Source: Rhodoplanes sp049284695 (lineage in GTDB: Bacteria; Pseudomonadota; Alphaproteobacteria; Rhizobiales; Xanthobacteraceae). From it: a stretch of DNA of 18,203 bases. The notes under the pieces are model-generated. The model ran no database searches. It saw only the letters and a list, made by a program, of their open reading frames with translations, and was not told the DNA's origin. Where the stretch lies: contig JBAPYK010000419.1 of NCBI GenBank assembly GCA_049284695.1, positions 1 to 18,203 on the forward strand, given 5' to 3'. Every line of letters starts with the position of its first letter. The first letter of the stretch is position 1. Below are positions 7,408-14,088 of the stretch, piece by piece. Both the position numbers and the translations under genes were made by a program.

Positions 7408-7752
7408 GACAGTTTCCCTTGCCCGTTGCGGTTCGCCGGCGCCTGAGCCGAGCGACGACACGATAAGCGATGAAGCTTTAAGGGAAAACGTGCTTCGCAG
7501 CCCCGACACCTGAATCCGTTCCGGCACGCCCGCAGCCGCGCCGACGGCATGCATTTCCGCCGCCGGCTACCCTCCGAGCCGTTATCCAAGTGTTTCAGCC
7601 ACCCCGTCACGATGCAACCGGCGCCGCGACTTATGCGGGGAAATGAGTAAGCAACATTCCTGGGACTCGCACAACGCGGCGGACGTGCTAACATTTTCTG
7701 AAGCGCTCGATCGCTTGCTGGAGGCCCGCATAGGTCAGCGGAGCTGGCCGCA
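7408..7752. other. divergent intergenic region
   Basis: 345 bp separates the GlcG-like gene (-) from the first CBS-DUF294 gene (+), so promoters for both should lie here. TGCTAACAT near 7687-7695 resembles an extended -10 box facing right, but no -35 box fits well. A 37-codon frame at 7643-7756 ends in an ATGA overlap with the CBS gene. No strong hairpin or long repeat is seen. Confidence 0.5.
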
Positions 7753-7756
7753 ATGA
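7643..7756 (+). CDS. possible 37-aa upstream peptide overlapping the CBS-DUF294 start
   Basis: This ATG frame encodes 37 residues beginning MSKQHSWDSHNAADV and ending RSWPQ. Its TGA (7754-7756) overlaps the ATG of the CBS-DUF294 gene (7753-7755), the ATGA arrangement typical of translational coupling. Its middle (TFSEALDRLLEARIG) would form an amphipathic helix. The GGGGAA upstream is only two bases from the ATG, too close for a good ribosome site, which weakens the case. It could be a leader peptide, a true small protein or chance. Confidence 0.35.
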   Translation: MSKQHSWDSHNAADVLTFSEALDRLLEARIGQRSWPQ

Positions 7757-9213
7757 TGCTGCAGACGGACATATTCCGGCGGGTCGTCCGCGACGAGATG
7801 CGGCCGCCGCCGGTGCTGGTTCCACCGGGCACGACCATCGGTCAGGCGGTCAAACGCATGGCGGACGGCGCGACGTCCTCTGCTGTCGTCGTCGATGGCG
7901 CGGGCCGCCCCAGGGGCATCATCACCGAACAAGACGTGGTGCGGCGGATCGTCTGGCAAGTCCCGCCCGACCAGGACATCGAAACGGTGATGACCTCCCC
8001 GGTGGCGACGGTGGGCGCGGAAGACCATCTGTTTCACGCCATCGCCCTGATGCGCCGACGCAGGCTGCGCCATATCCCGGTCGTCGATCAAACCGGGAGC
8101 ATCGCCGGCATGCTCGCCCTGGACGATGCGCTCGGCTTTCTGTCGAGCCAGACCCTCTCCATCATCGAGCAGCTGACCCATGAGGAGAGCGTCGAGGGCC
8201 TCAAGCGGATCAAGCAGGCGCAAGTCGAGCTCGCCGCCGCCCTGTTCGACGACAACGTCCCCGCGCCAGAGGTGCAGTTGCTGCTCACCGAAATCAACAA
8301 CGACATCCACCGGCGCGTGCTGCGGCTGACCATTACGAAAATGATCGAGGACGGCTGGGCCGAGCCGCCGGCGCCGTTCGCGCTCATCGTGATGGGCTCC
8401 GGCGGGCGCGGTGAGAACTTTCTCGCGCCCGACCAGGACAACGGATTCATCATCGCCGATCATCCCGACAGCGCACGGCTGCGCATCGACGCGTATTTCC
8501 TCGAACTCGCCACGCGCATGACCCGCGCCCTCGACACCGTCGGCTTCCCGCTCTGCACCGGCCAAGTCATGGCCACCAATCCGGTCTGGCGGAAAAGCTT
8601 GTCAGACTGGCTGCTGCAGACCGAGACATGGATGCGGCGGCGCGACGAAGAGATGCTGATGAATTGCGACATCTTCTTCGATTTCCGCCATGTGTTCGGC
8701 GAGGCGGCGCTGTCGGCCAAGTTGCGGGCGGCCGTCACCCAGCTCGTGCGGAGCAACCCGCAATTTCTGCGCGACATTTACATGATCGAGTCGGACCACG
8801 CGGTGGCGCTCGGCTGGTTCGGCGGGCTGCGCCCGGAGAGCGACGGCAAAGATAGACGCGGCGTCATGAATCTCAAGCTGCGCGGCACGCTCCCGCTCGT
8901 CGAAGGCGCCCGGCTGCTCGCGCTCAAGGCCGGCATCCCCGCCACCGCGACGCTTGCCCGTCTCGACGGCCTCAAGCAGAACGGTGCGATCAACCCGGCC
9001 GACCACGACGATCTTGCCGAGGCATTCCACCTCATCACGCGCCTATTGCTACGGCAGCAGATCGAGGACTTCCGGGCCGGACGCGAGGTCGACGATTGGG
9101 TGCCGGAAGCGCGCTTGTCGCAACGCGAGAAAGACCGCCTGGTGACGAGTTTCCGGGCGATCGGCAAGTTTCGCGCAGCGCTCGCGCTCGAATTCTCGGA
9201 CCGCACGTCTTAG
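7753..9213 (+). CDS. CBS-pair and DUF294 nucleotidyltransferase-like protein, copy 1
   Basis: A 486-aa cytoplasmic protein with two CBS motifs at about 14-68 and 78-130, which bind adenine nucleotides in related proteins. A helical linker follows, then a DUF294 nucleotidyltransferase-like domain (about 165-315) and a helical DUF294_C domain to the end. The nucleotidyltransferase signature is intact: GSGGRGE (215-221), Asp227/Asp229 in DQDN, and a later acidic pair Asp306/Asp310 in NCDIFFDF. The family resembles the uridylyltransferase domain of GlnD, but targets are unproven. It lacks the cyclic-nucleotide domain some members carry. GGAG at 7740-7743 is nine bases from the ATG. It converges on the small-membrane-protein genes of the symporter set and pairs with the paralogue at 14089. 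Confidence 0.88.
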   Translation: MMLQTDIFRRVVRDEMRPPPVLVPPGTTIGQAVKRMADGATSSAVVVDGAGRPRGIITEQDVVRRIVWQVPPDQDIETVMTSPVATVGAEDHLFHAIALMRRRRLRHIPVVDQTGSIAGMLALDDALGFLSSQTLSIIEQLTHEESVEGLKRIKQAQVELAAALFDDNVPAPEVQLLLTEINNDIHRRVLRLTITKMIEDGWAEPPAPFALIVMGSGGRGENFLAPDQDNGFIIADHPDSARLRIDAYFLELATRMTRALDTVGFPLCTGQVMATNPVWRKSLSDWLLQTETWMRRRDEEMLMNCDIFFDFRHVFGEAALSAKLRAAVTQLVRSNPQFLRDIYMIESDHAVALGWFGGLRPESDGKDRRGVMNLKLRGTLPLVEGARLLALKAGIPATATLARLDGLKQNGAINPADHDDLAEAFHLITRLLLRQQIEDFRAGREVDDWVPEARLSQREKDRLVTSFRAIGKFRAALALEFSDRTS

Positions 9214-9265
9214 GCAAGGTTGGCCCGACTTCCCGTTGCGCCGAACCAGCCGCCCGCCCCTCAGC

Positions 9266-9634
9266 CTAAAAGCCCAGCAGCGAGGCGCCGAGCGCCAATG
9301 CCCACATCGCGATCGAAATCAGCGCCGTCCAGCGGGCGAAGGTGAGATAGGTCTCGCGCAGGACGGTCGCGCTTACGAACTGCGCGTAGGCTTGCGGCGG
9401 ACGCAACTCCTTGGGGAGATAAAGCCACATTTCGGTGCGGCGATAATCCTTGGTCCGGGCTTCGCGCGCCTTGAAATAGAGAACGCCGACCATCACCAGG
9501 GTCAGCACTCCGCCCATCTGGAAAGCAATCCGCGGTTCGAACGAAAACCCGACCATGATGCAGAAGATCGCAAGCGACGCGAACCCGCACGCGCGCATCA
9601 CTATCTCGAACGCGATCCGCCGCAGCTCTTCCAC
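9266..9634 (-). CDS. small membrane protein, unknown function
   Basis: A 122-aa protein with three or four hydrophobic segments (about 10-28, 36-52 and 95-121) and a charged middle stretch KAREARTKDYRRTE likely facing the cytoplasm. The start is GTG, with GGAG about ten bases upstream. I recognise no family. It is the last of three small minus-strand membrane-protein genes downstream of the symporter, 159 bp after its neighbour, so it may have a separate transcript. Overlapping frames on both strands are Arg-rich and not membrane-like, which supports this frame. Confidence 0.65.
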   Translation of the reverse strand: MEELRRIAFEIVMRACGFASLAIFCIMVGFSFEPRIAFQMGGVLTLVMVGVLYFKAREARTKDYRRTEMWLYLPKELRPPQAYAQFVSATVLRETYLTFARWTALISIAMWALALGASLLGF

Positions 9635-9719
9635 GTCTTGGTCGCTCCGTCACGCCCGCCTGCTCACGCCGAGGGGGGGACGCCAGGAAACTTCCGGACC
9701 ATAGCTCCGGTTCCATGGG

Positions 9720-9800
9720 CTTACAATCCGCTCGCAGAAGCGTTACAGCCCGACGCAAAAGCGTTGCAGACGGTCAATCGGCTCGCGAACGGGTTACAGC
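9720..9800. repeat. degenerate short tandem repeat
   Basis: Four related words start at 9721 (TTACAATCCG), 9743 (TTACAGCCCG), 9764 (TTGCAGACGG) and 9794 (TTACAGCCCG), spaced 22, 21 and 30 bp. The words between them also resemble one another (CTCGCAGAAGCG, ACGCAAAAGCG, CTCGCGAACGGG). The array lies just downstream of the 108-aa membrane protein gene, and its last unit contains that gene's stop codon. Confidence 0.45.
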
Positions 9801-10120
9801 CCGATCTGCAGGAAACCGCCCACGGCAGGAAGCGTCAACAGCGCGGTGCCGGCAAGCCAAATCCACATCGAGACGTCGGTCGAGTCATCCTTGACGCCGG
9901 CAATATGCTCGTAGATCGCCGCCGGGATGCCGGCGAGGATGATGGTGGCGGTCGAAACCATCAGGGAGGAGAAGATCAGGGTCAGCGGTACGCTGCCGAA
10001 CAACAGCGCCGGGGCCAGAATCTGCATATGCAGCAGGGTGAACAGCAGCCAGGTCTGATTGAACAGGCCATTGATCATGCCGAAGAAAGCGATAGCGACG
10101 AAATAAGCGTTACGGTCCAT
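9794..10120 (-). CDS. small membrane protein, unknown function
   Basis: A 108-aa protein with three predicted transmembrane helices (about 5-22, 32-66 as a long hydrophobic stretch, and 84-105) and a short polar loop GVKDDSTDVS. The ATG has GAGGCC upstream, and the gene starts nine bases after the stop of the YggT-like gene, so the two are surely co-transcribed. The family is not recognised. Position suggests a role with the symporter cluster, but nothing in the sequence shows a catalytic or binding site. Confidence 0.7.
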   Translation of the reverse strand: MDRNAYFVAIAFFGMINGLFNQTWLLFTLLHMQILAPALLFGSVPLTLIFSSLMVSTATIILAGIPAAIYEHIAGVKDDSTDVSMWIWLAGTALLTLPAVGGFLQIGL

Positions 10121-10129
10121 GACGCGGCC

Positions 10130-10438
10130 TCAGGTCGGACGCTGAAAAGCGCCCGCGAGGAGGAAAACGTACAGCAGGGCCACCCGCAGCCAGAACAGCC
10201 AAACCACGCCAAACAGCCAAATCACCACCGGCGCGGTGGCCTTCGGCGTGACATAGGCGATCAGCGCGATGAACGGATCGGTGATCCGGCAGAAGAAGCG
10301 CCAGATGTAATTCGATGAATCCGGCCCGACGATCAAGCCGAGCAACGCCCGACCCGCCAGCGTGTACATTAGCATCGCCAGGATGAAGTTCGGCAGCTGG
10401 TAAGCCCAGATCGCAAGCGCTGAACCGCCGGTTTCCAC
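10130..10438 (-). CDS. YggT-like small membrane protein
   Basis: A 102-aa protein with two or three hydrophobic segments. The core reads SSNYIWRFFCRITDPFIALI followed by a proline-containing turn and a second long helix, the layout of one YggT repeat (an aromatic segment, then TDP/TEP, then a helix). YggT proteins are integral membrane proteins of poorly known role, some linked to osmotic tolerance. The start is GTG, with AAGGGG upstream. It is first of the small-membrane-protein genes, 327 bp after the symporter stop and beyond a strong terminator, so it probably has its own promoter. The YggT link is a pattern match by eye. Confidence 0.65.
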   Translation of the reverse strand: METGGSALAIWAYQLPNFILAMLMYTLAGRALLGLIVGPDSSNYIWRFFCRITDPFIALIAYVTPKATAPVVIWLFGVVWLFWLRVALLYVFLLAGAFQRPT

Positions 10439-10587
10439 GGATTTTACCCCTTCGCATTACTCCGGCGCTTGAATTTTCCCCACGGCGCCTGCCCCGCGTT
10501 TCGGATCAAGCTGGACGGTCGTGGGTCGATCTCGCGCCCGTTTTCGTCATTGGGCAATCCATGCTCCCTTTCCCGCGTCGCTGCGCT

Positions 10588-10610
10588 CCCTCCCCCGCAA
10601 GCGGGGAGGG
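10588..10610. repeat. C/G-rich intergenic palindrome
   Basis: CCCTCCCCC-GC-AA-GC-GGGGAGGG forms a ten-pair stem with one bulged C and a two-base loop, followed by ATGGGAGGGG. Palindromes of this composition recur in gaps of many Hyphomicrobiales genomes, so this is probably a genome-wide repeat of the REP type. Copy number cannot be judged from one window. Confidence 0.5.
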
Positions 10611-10710
10611 ATGGGAGGGGGCGGATGCGGCCCGTGTCGCATCGATGGGCGGGCCGAGCTCGCGCATGACAAGTCTTTAGTTCTGAGCATGCCTCGCCGG
10701 CCGACAAGCC

Positions 10711-10738
10711 GAAAAGAAGCGGGGCCCGAAGGCCCCGC
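10711..10738 (-). terminator. Rho-independent terminator of the symporter operon
   Basis: On the minus strand GCGGGGCC, loop TTCG and GGCCCCGC form a perfect eight-pair GC stem with the very stable UUCG tetraloop, followed by TTCTTTTC. It begins 28 bases after the symporter stop codon. The T-tract is interrupted by one C, but the structure is the clearest terminator in the window. Confidence 0.85.
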
Positions 10739-10765
10739 CATTTGCCGCGTAGCCCGCATGAACGC

Positions 10766-12766
10766 TCAGTGCTCTTCGAGCACGGTGCGGCCGCGCGGCT
10801 TGCGGATCTCGTCGACCATCGCCTGCATCTCCGGCGAAGGCGCCGGTCCCATCCGGCTGACGACGAACATGATGAGGAAGCCGAGCGGCATCCCCAACAG
10901 TCCGCAGTTGATGTTGTTGAGGCCGAACCAACCCACCTTGGACTGCAGCGGGTTGGCCGCGCTCGCCGGAACGTCGGCGATCCATTTCGGATCGGCGAGG
11001 ACCTGGGCGACGTCAACAAGCGGCGCCCCGGTCGCCGCGTTAGCCAGCGACGACATGCCGAAGTAGTTGACGCCCGCCTGCGGGAAGTACCTGGTCGTGA
11101 CCAGATAGAAGAGGCACAGGCCGAAGCCGCCGATGATGCCGAGAACGGCCGCCGTCGTGGTCGTGCGTTTCGACCATATGCCCATCACGAGCGCCGGGAA
11201 GTTGCCCGCCATGGCGAGCGAGAATGCCCAGCCGACCATCGCCAGGATGTCGGCCGGCTTGGTGGCGGCAAGCGTCGCCGCGATGACGGCGACGAAGAAC
11301 AAGAGGACGCGCGCCACCGTCAGGCGCCGGATGGCCGGCGCATGCGGGTCAAACATCTTGTAATAGATGTCGTGGCTGAGCGCATTGGCGATGGCGAGCA
11401 ACAGTCCGTCGGCGGTAGAGAGCGCCGCGGCAAGGCCGCCCGCCGCGACCAGGCCCGAGATCACATAAGGCATGCCGGCGATCTCAGGCGTGGAGAGCAC
11501 GATCACGTCGGTGTTGATCACAAAGTCCTTAAACTGGATGATGTCGGGATGACCCGCGATTGCCTTACAGGCATCCACCACCGCCTGAAGGCTTGCGGCG
11601 TTCTTGCCGCAAATCTGGATCAGGCCAAGCTCGCCCCAGGTGAACATCCAGGGACGGATATTCGAGAGGTCCCTTCCGATGATATTGGTGTACACCTCGA
11701 GCTTCGAGAACGCCGCATAGGCGGGCGCCGAGAAGTACAGGAGGAAGATGAAGAACAGCGACCACGCCACCGACTGGCGCGCCTCACGCACGCTCGGCGT
11801 GGTGAAATAGCGCATCAGGATGTGCGGCAGCGAAGCCGTGCCCACCATCATGCAGAAGATGATCGCAAAGAAGTTGAGCCGCGAATAATTTATGAACGGC
11901 TCGATGTGCGGCTTGAGCGAACCCGCTGGACAACTTGCCTGCGTGCAAAGCGTCGCGAGACCTTCCTGCACCATCTGGTTTTCGCGGGCCGTGATGGCCT
12001 GGATCGCCTCGCCATAGGTCAATTCCGGAATCGGAATGCCGTAGATCTTAGTCGACAGAATGATGATCGGCGTCAGATAGGCGACGATCAGCACGATGTA
12101 TTGGGCGATCTGCGTCCAGGTCACCGCCCGCATGCCGCCCAGCATCGAGCACAGCAGGATACCGAGAAGTCCAACATAGACCGCGATCTCGAACTGGATG
12201 CCGAGGAAGCGCGAGGCGATGATGCCGGTGCCATAGACCTGCGCCGTCACATAAGTGAAGGAACAGCACACCAGCACGATCACGGCAAGGAAACGTGCGA
12301 AGTTGCCGCCGTAGCGCGCCGACATGAAATCGGGCACGGTATAGGCGCCGAACTTGCGCAGATAGGGTCCCACCAGCACCGAGACCAGCACGTATCCGCC
12401 GGTCCAGCCGAGCACCCAGGCAATGCCGTCATAACCGAGCAGGAACAACGTGCCAGCCATGCCGACGAAGGACGCCGCCGACATCCAGTCGGCGCCGGTC
12501 GCCATGCCGTTGTAGAAGGCGGGCACGCGCCGGCCGGCGACGTAATATTCCGAGACCTGCGCGGTTCGCGTCATCACCCCGATGATGGCGTAGACGGCGA
12601 GCGTGAAGAACACGAACAGATAGCCGAGAACTTTGTTCGGCACGCCCACCTGCTCGAGAATTGCGAGAAAGATGACGAAACCGAGGAATCCGCCGGCGTA
12701 CGTGCCGTACATCCGGCCGAGATTTTTCATGAAGTCCGATTTGGCGGCGCTAGATTGGGTGGCCAT
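10766..12766 (-). CDS. sodium:solute symporter, VC_2705/ActP-like
   Basis: A 666-aa inner-membrane transporter with about 13 transmembrane helices, of the sodium:solute symporter family. The subgroup paired with DUF4212 is thought to move acetate or other short carboxylates with Na+. Landmarks are SEYYVAGRRVPAFYNGMATG (72-91), ADWMSAASFVG (92-102) and ALSTADGLLLAIANALSHDI (448-467), the family core. Two outer loops are long: about 240-295 with Cys274 and Cys279, and 365-420 with Cys386 and Cys400, which could form disulfides. GGAGG lies eight bases before the ATG. The gene follows DUF4212 by 13 bp and ends at a strong terminator. Substrate is inferred from family and neighbours only. Confidence 0.9.
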   Translation of the reverse strand: MATQSSAAKSDFMKNLGRMYGTYAGGFLGFVIFLAILEQVGVPNKVLGYLFVFFTLAVYAIIGVMTRTAQVSEYYVAGRRVPAFYNGMATGADWMSAASFVGMAGTLFLLGYDGIAWVLGWTGGYVLVSVLVGPYLRKFGAYTVPDFMSARYGGNFARFLAVIVLVCCSFTYVTAQVYGTGIIASRFLGIQFEIAVYVGLLGILLCSMLGGMRAVTWTQIAQYIVLIVAYLTPIIILSTKIYGIPIPELTYGEAIQAITARENQMVQEGLATLCTQASCPAGSLKPHIEPFINYSRLNFFAIIFCMMVGTASLPHILMRYFTTPSVREARQSVAWSLFFIFLLYFSAPAYAAFSKLEVYTNIIGRDLSNIRPWMFTWGELGLIQICGKNAASLQAVVDACKAIAGHPDIIQFKDFVINTDVIVLSTPEIAGMPYVISGLVAAGGLAAALSTADGLLLAIANALSHDIYYKMFDPHAPAIRRLTVARVLLFFVAVIAATLAATKPADILAMVGWAFSLAMAGNFPALVMGIWSKRTTTTAAVLGIIGGFGLCLFYLVTTRYFPQAGVNYFGMSSLANAATGAPLVDVAQVLADPKWIADVPASAANPLQSKVGWFGLNNINCGLLGMPLGFLIMFVVSRMGPAPSPEMQAMVDEIRKPRGRTVLEEH

Positions 12767-12779
12767 GACTCATCCTCCC

Positions 12780-13073
12780 TCACTCGTCTTCAGCAAAGCC
12801 ATATTCGCGGTCGATATTGTCCTGCTGTTTGGCAAACACGAACAGCATGACCACGAACGCGATCAGCGAACCCTGCGCGGCCATGTAGAAGCCGAGGGGA
12901 AAGCCGATAATGACGATCTGATTGAGCTGATTGACGAAGAAGTGGATGATGTAGCCGAAGAACAACCAGATGCCGAGATGGATCCACATCAGGCGGGTCG
13001 TCGCTTTCCAGTGGCCTTCGGCCCGTGTTTGTTCGTCTGCCTGTTGCGTTGCTGTTGGGGTAGGTGGTGCCAT
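12780..13073 (-). CDS. DUF4212 small subunit of a sodium:solute symporter
   Basis: A 97-aa membrane protein with two transmembrane helices (about 31-52 and 58-80) and a polar, Thr/Gln-rich N-terminus. The pattern HWKATTRLMWIHLGIWLFFG, followed by FPLGFYMAAQGS and a charged tail with NIDREYG, is characteristic of DUF4212, the small partner encoded next to VC_2705-type symporters. It is first in a two-gene unit with the symporter, 13 bp apart. GGGAGG lies about ten bases upstream of the ATG. It is assumed to assemble with the symporter. Its exact role is not known. Confidence 0.88.
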   Translation of the reverse strand: MAPPTPTATQQADEQTRAEGHWKATTRLMWIHLGIWLFFGYIIHFFVNQLNQIVIIGFPLGFYMAAQGSLIAFVVMLFVFAKQQDNIDREYGFAEDE

Positions 13074-13149
13074 GGATCGATCGCCTCCCGTAACGTTAAT
13101 GACTTTATTCGCCCGCTACTCGGACCAGTCATGAACGGGAAAGACGCGG

Positions 13150-13167
13150 GGGCCGTGAAAACGGCCC
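13150..13167. other. perfect GC-rich hairpin
   Basis: GGGCCGT (13150-13156), loop GAAA, ACGGCCC (13161-13167): a seven-pair stem with a GNRA tetraloop when read on the plus strand. A T-run starts about 18 bases later, too far for a standard plus-strand terminator. It may instead structure the leader of the symporter mRNA on the other strand. Confidence 0.55.
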
Positions 13168-13199
13168 GGGCGGTCCTCCCATCGTTTTTATTCTAATTT

Positions 13200-13247
13200 C
13201 CCCGGTCTTGGCGCCGGGGCATGTTTCTCGCCCGGTCTTGAGCCGGG
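13200..13247. repeat. tandem pair of similar hairpins
   Basis: CCCGGTCTTG occurs at 13201-13210 and again at 13231-13240. Each copy starts a hairpin: CCCCGG (13200-13205) with CCGGGG (13214-13219), and CCCGG (13231-13235) with CCGGG (13243-13247). The arms and loops are alike, so the pair looks like a duplicated structural unit upstream of DUF4212. Confidence 0.6.
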
Positions 13248-13416
13248 TCGCCCTCGCGGAAAGATGGTATCATTGTGGCAAGCTCGCCCTTATTAGACTT
13301 TAGTTCAATTTTTCGAGCGACGAGGGCAAAAGCCTACCGCGGCGCGGGCTTCGGTCGCATTTTTCTTTAGTCGCTGCGCAGGCGAATATCGAAGCGGCGC
13401 AATCGAGGATGCGAAC

Positions 13417-14052
13417 ATGTCCTTTTTCAGCTTTTTCCGGCGACCGCCGCCGATTCGCAGCGCGGCCGAACTCGCGGACTTCATCGATCGGCATGCGGCG
13501 TTCCTCGTGCAGAAAGGCATGTACGAATACTCGCGTGCGCGCGCCGGCCCTTACTCCAAGGTGCTGTTTCGCGAACAGGGTTTCCTCGACGCCATCGAGG
13601 TCTCGCGCTGGCGGGCTTATCCGCTCGGTCTCGCCATGGTCGGCGAACTGGTCGACGGCGTGCTGCGGCCCTTCGTGGGAAACGAGCGGCAAGCCGCGCT
13701 CGATGCGCTGAGCGCCATCGTCTTGGATGTATTCGACCGCTATCCCGTGCCTGCCGCGCTCGGCGCAGCGGAGTGGAGCGAACTCCGGCTAGAGCTCGTG
13801 CGGCAGCTGGGTCTCATCGGCACCCACCAGCCCAAGCACGCCAAGGACATCCCGGAGCGCTTCACCAAGAAGTATTTCGCCCTGATGCCGATTCACGAGA
13901 AGCTGCGGGGCAGCGATTATCCGACCATCCGCAACTATCTCCGCGTCACGATGTGCAATATCTGGGACGAGTTGACCAAGCGGATGGACGCGCGCGCGGT
14001 CGCGGCTTTGCTGTGCGGACATGCGGAGACCCTGCCGGATGGGGTCGTCTGA
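13417..14052 (+). CDS. uncharacterised conserved-looking protein next to CBS-DUF294
   Basis: A 211-aa, mainly helical soluble protein starting MSFFSFFRRPPPI. I do not recognise its family. Notable stretches are QKGMYEYSRARAGPYSKVLF (31-50), with several aromatic residues, and GTHQPKHAKDIPERFTKKYF, both likely to be conserved. There is no signal peptide or membrane segment beyond the short Phe-rich N-terminus. Codon structure and the clean frame from start to stop support a real gene. It precedes the second CBS-DUF294 gene by 36 bp on the same strand, so the two probably act together. Similar ORFs may carry the label esterase in databases, but I see no serine-hydrolase motif (no GxSxG). Confidence 0.75.
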   Translation: MSFFSFFRRPPPIRSAAELADFIDRHAAFLVQKGMYEYSRARAGPYSKVLFREQGFLDAIEVSRWRAYPLGLAMVGELVDGVLRPFVGNERQAALDALSAIVLDVFDRYPVPAALGAAEWSELRLELVRQLGLIGTHQPKHAKDIPERFTKKYFALMPIHEKLRGSDYPTIRNYLRVTMCNIWDELTKRMDARAVAALLCGHAETLPDGVV

Positions 14053-14088
14053 GCGCCGCGCCATTGCAATCACCCTAACGGACGCGCC

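Larger units (their letters stand above)
10439..10765. other. intergenic region with terminator and palindromic repeat
   Basis: 327 bp between the symporter stop and the YggT-like gene, both minus strand. It holds the symporter terminator (10711-10738) and a C/G-rich palindrome (10588-10610). The remainder up to 10439 must contain any promoter for the small-membrane-protein genes. I see no clear boxes. Arg- and Pro-rich open frames here are not convincing genes. Confidence 0.6.
13074..13416. other. divergent intergenic region with hairpins
   Basis: 343 bp separates DUF4212 (-) from the 211-aa protein gene (+). It contains three GC-rich hairpins (13150-13167, 13200-13219, 13231-13247), a TTTTTATTCTAATTT stretch at about 13185-13199 and an AT-rich block at about 13289-13315 that may hold promoters. 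The hairpins lie on the symporter side and could be part of a long 5' leader of that operon. No clear -35/-10 pair is seen in either direction. Confidence 0.5.

Noticed and set aside
7753..9213. Reading the DUF294 proteins as MNT/HEPN-type toxin-antitoxin nucleotidyltransferases
   Set aside because: They are large, carry CBS pairs and DUF294_C, and have no adjacent HEPN gene. A metabolic signalling role fits better.
10742..12850. 702-codon plus-strand open frame antisense to the symporter
   Set aside because: Its product is extremely rich in Arg, His, Asp and Gly with no domain, and the opposite strand encodes a canonical sodium:solute symporter. It is a high-GC antisense shadow.
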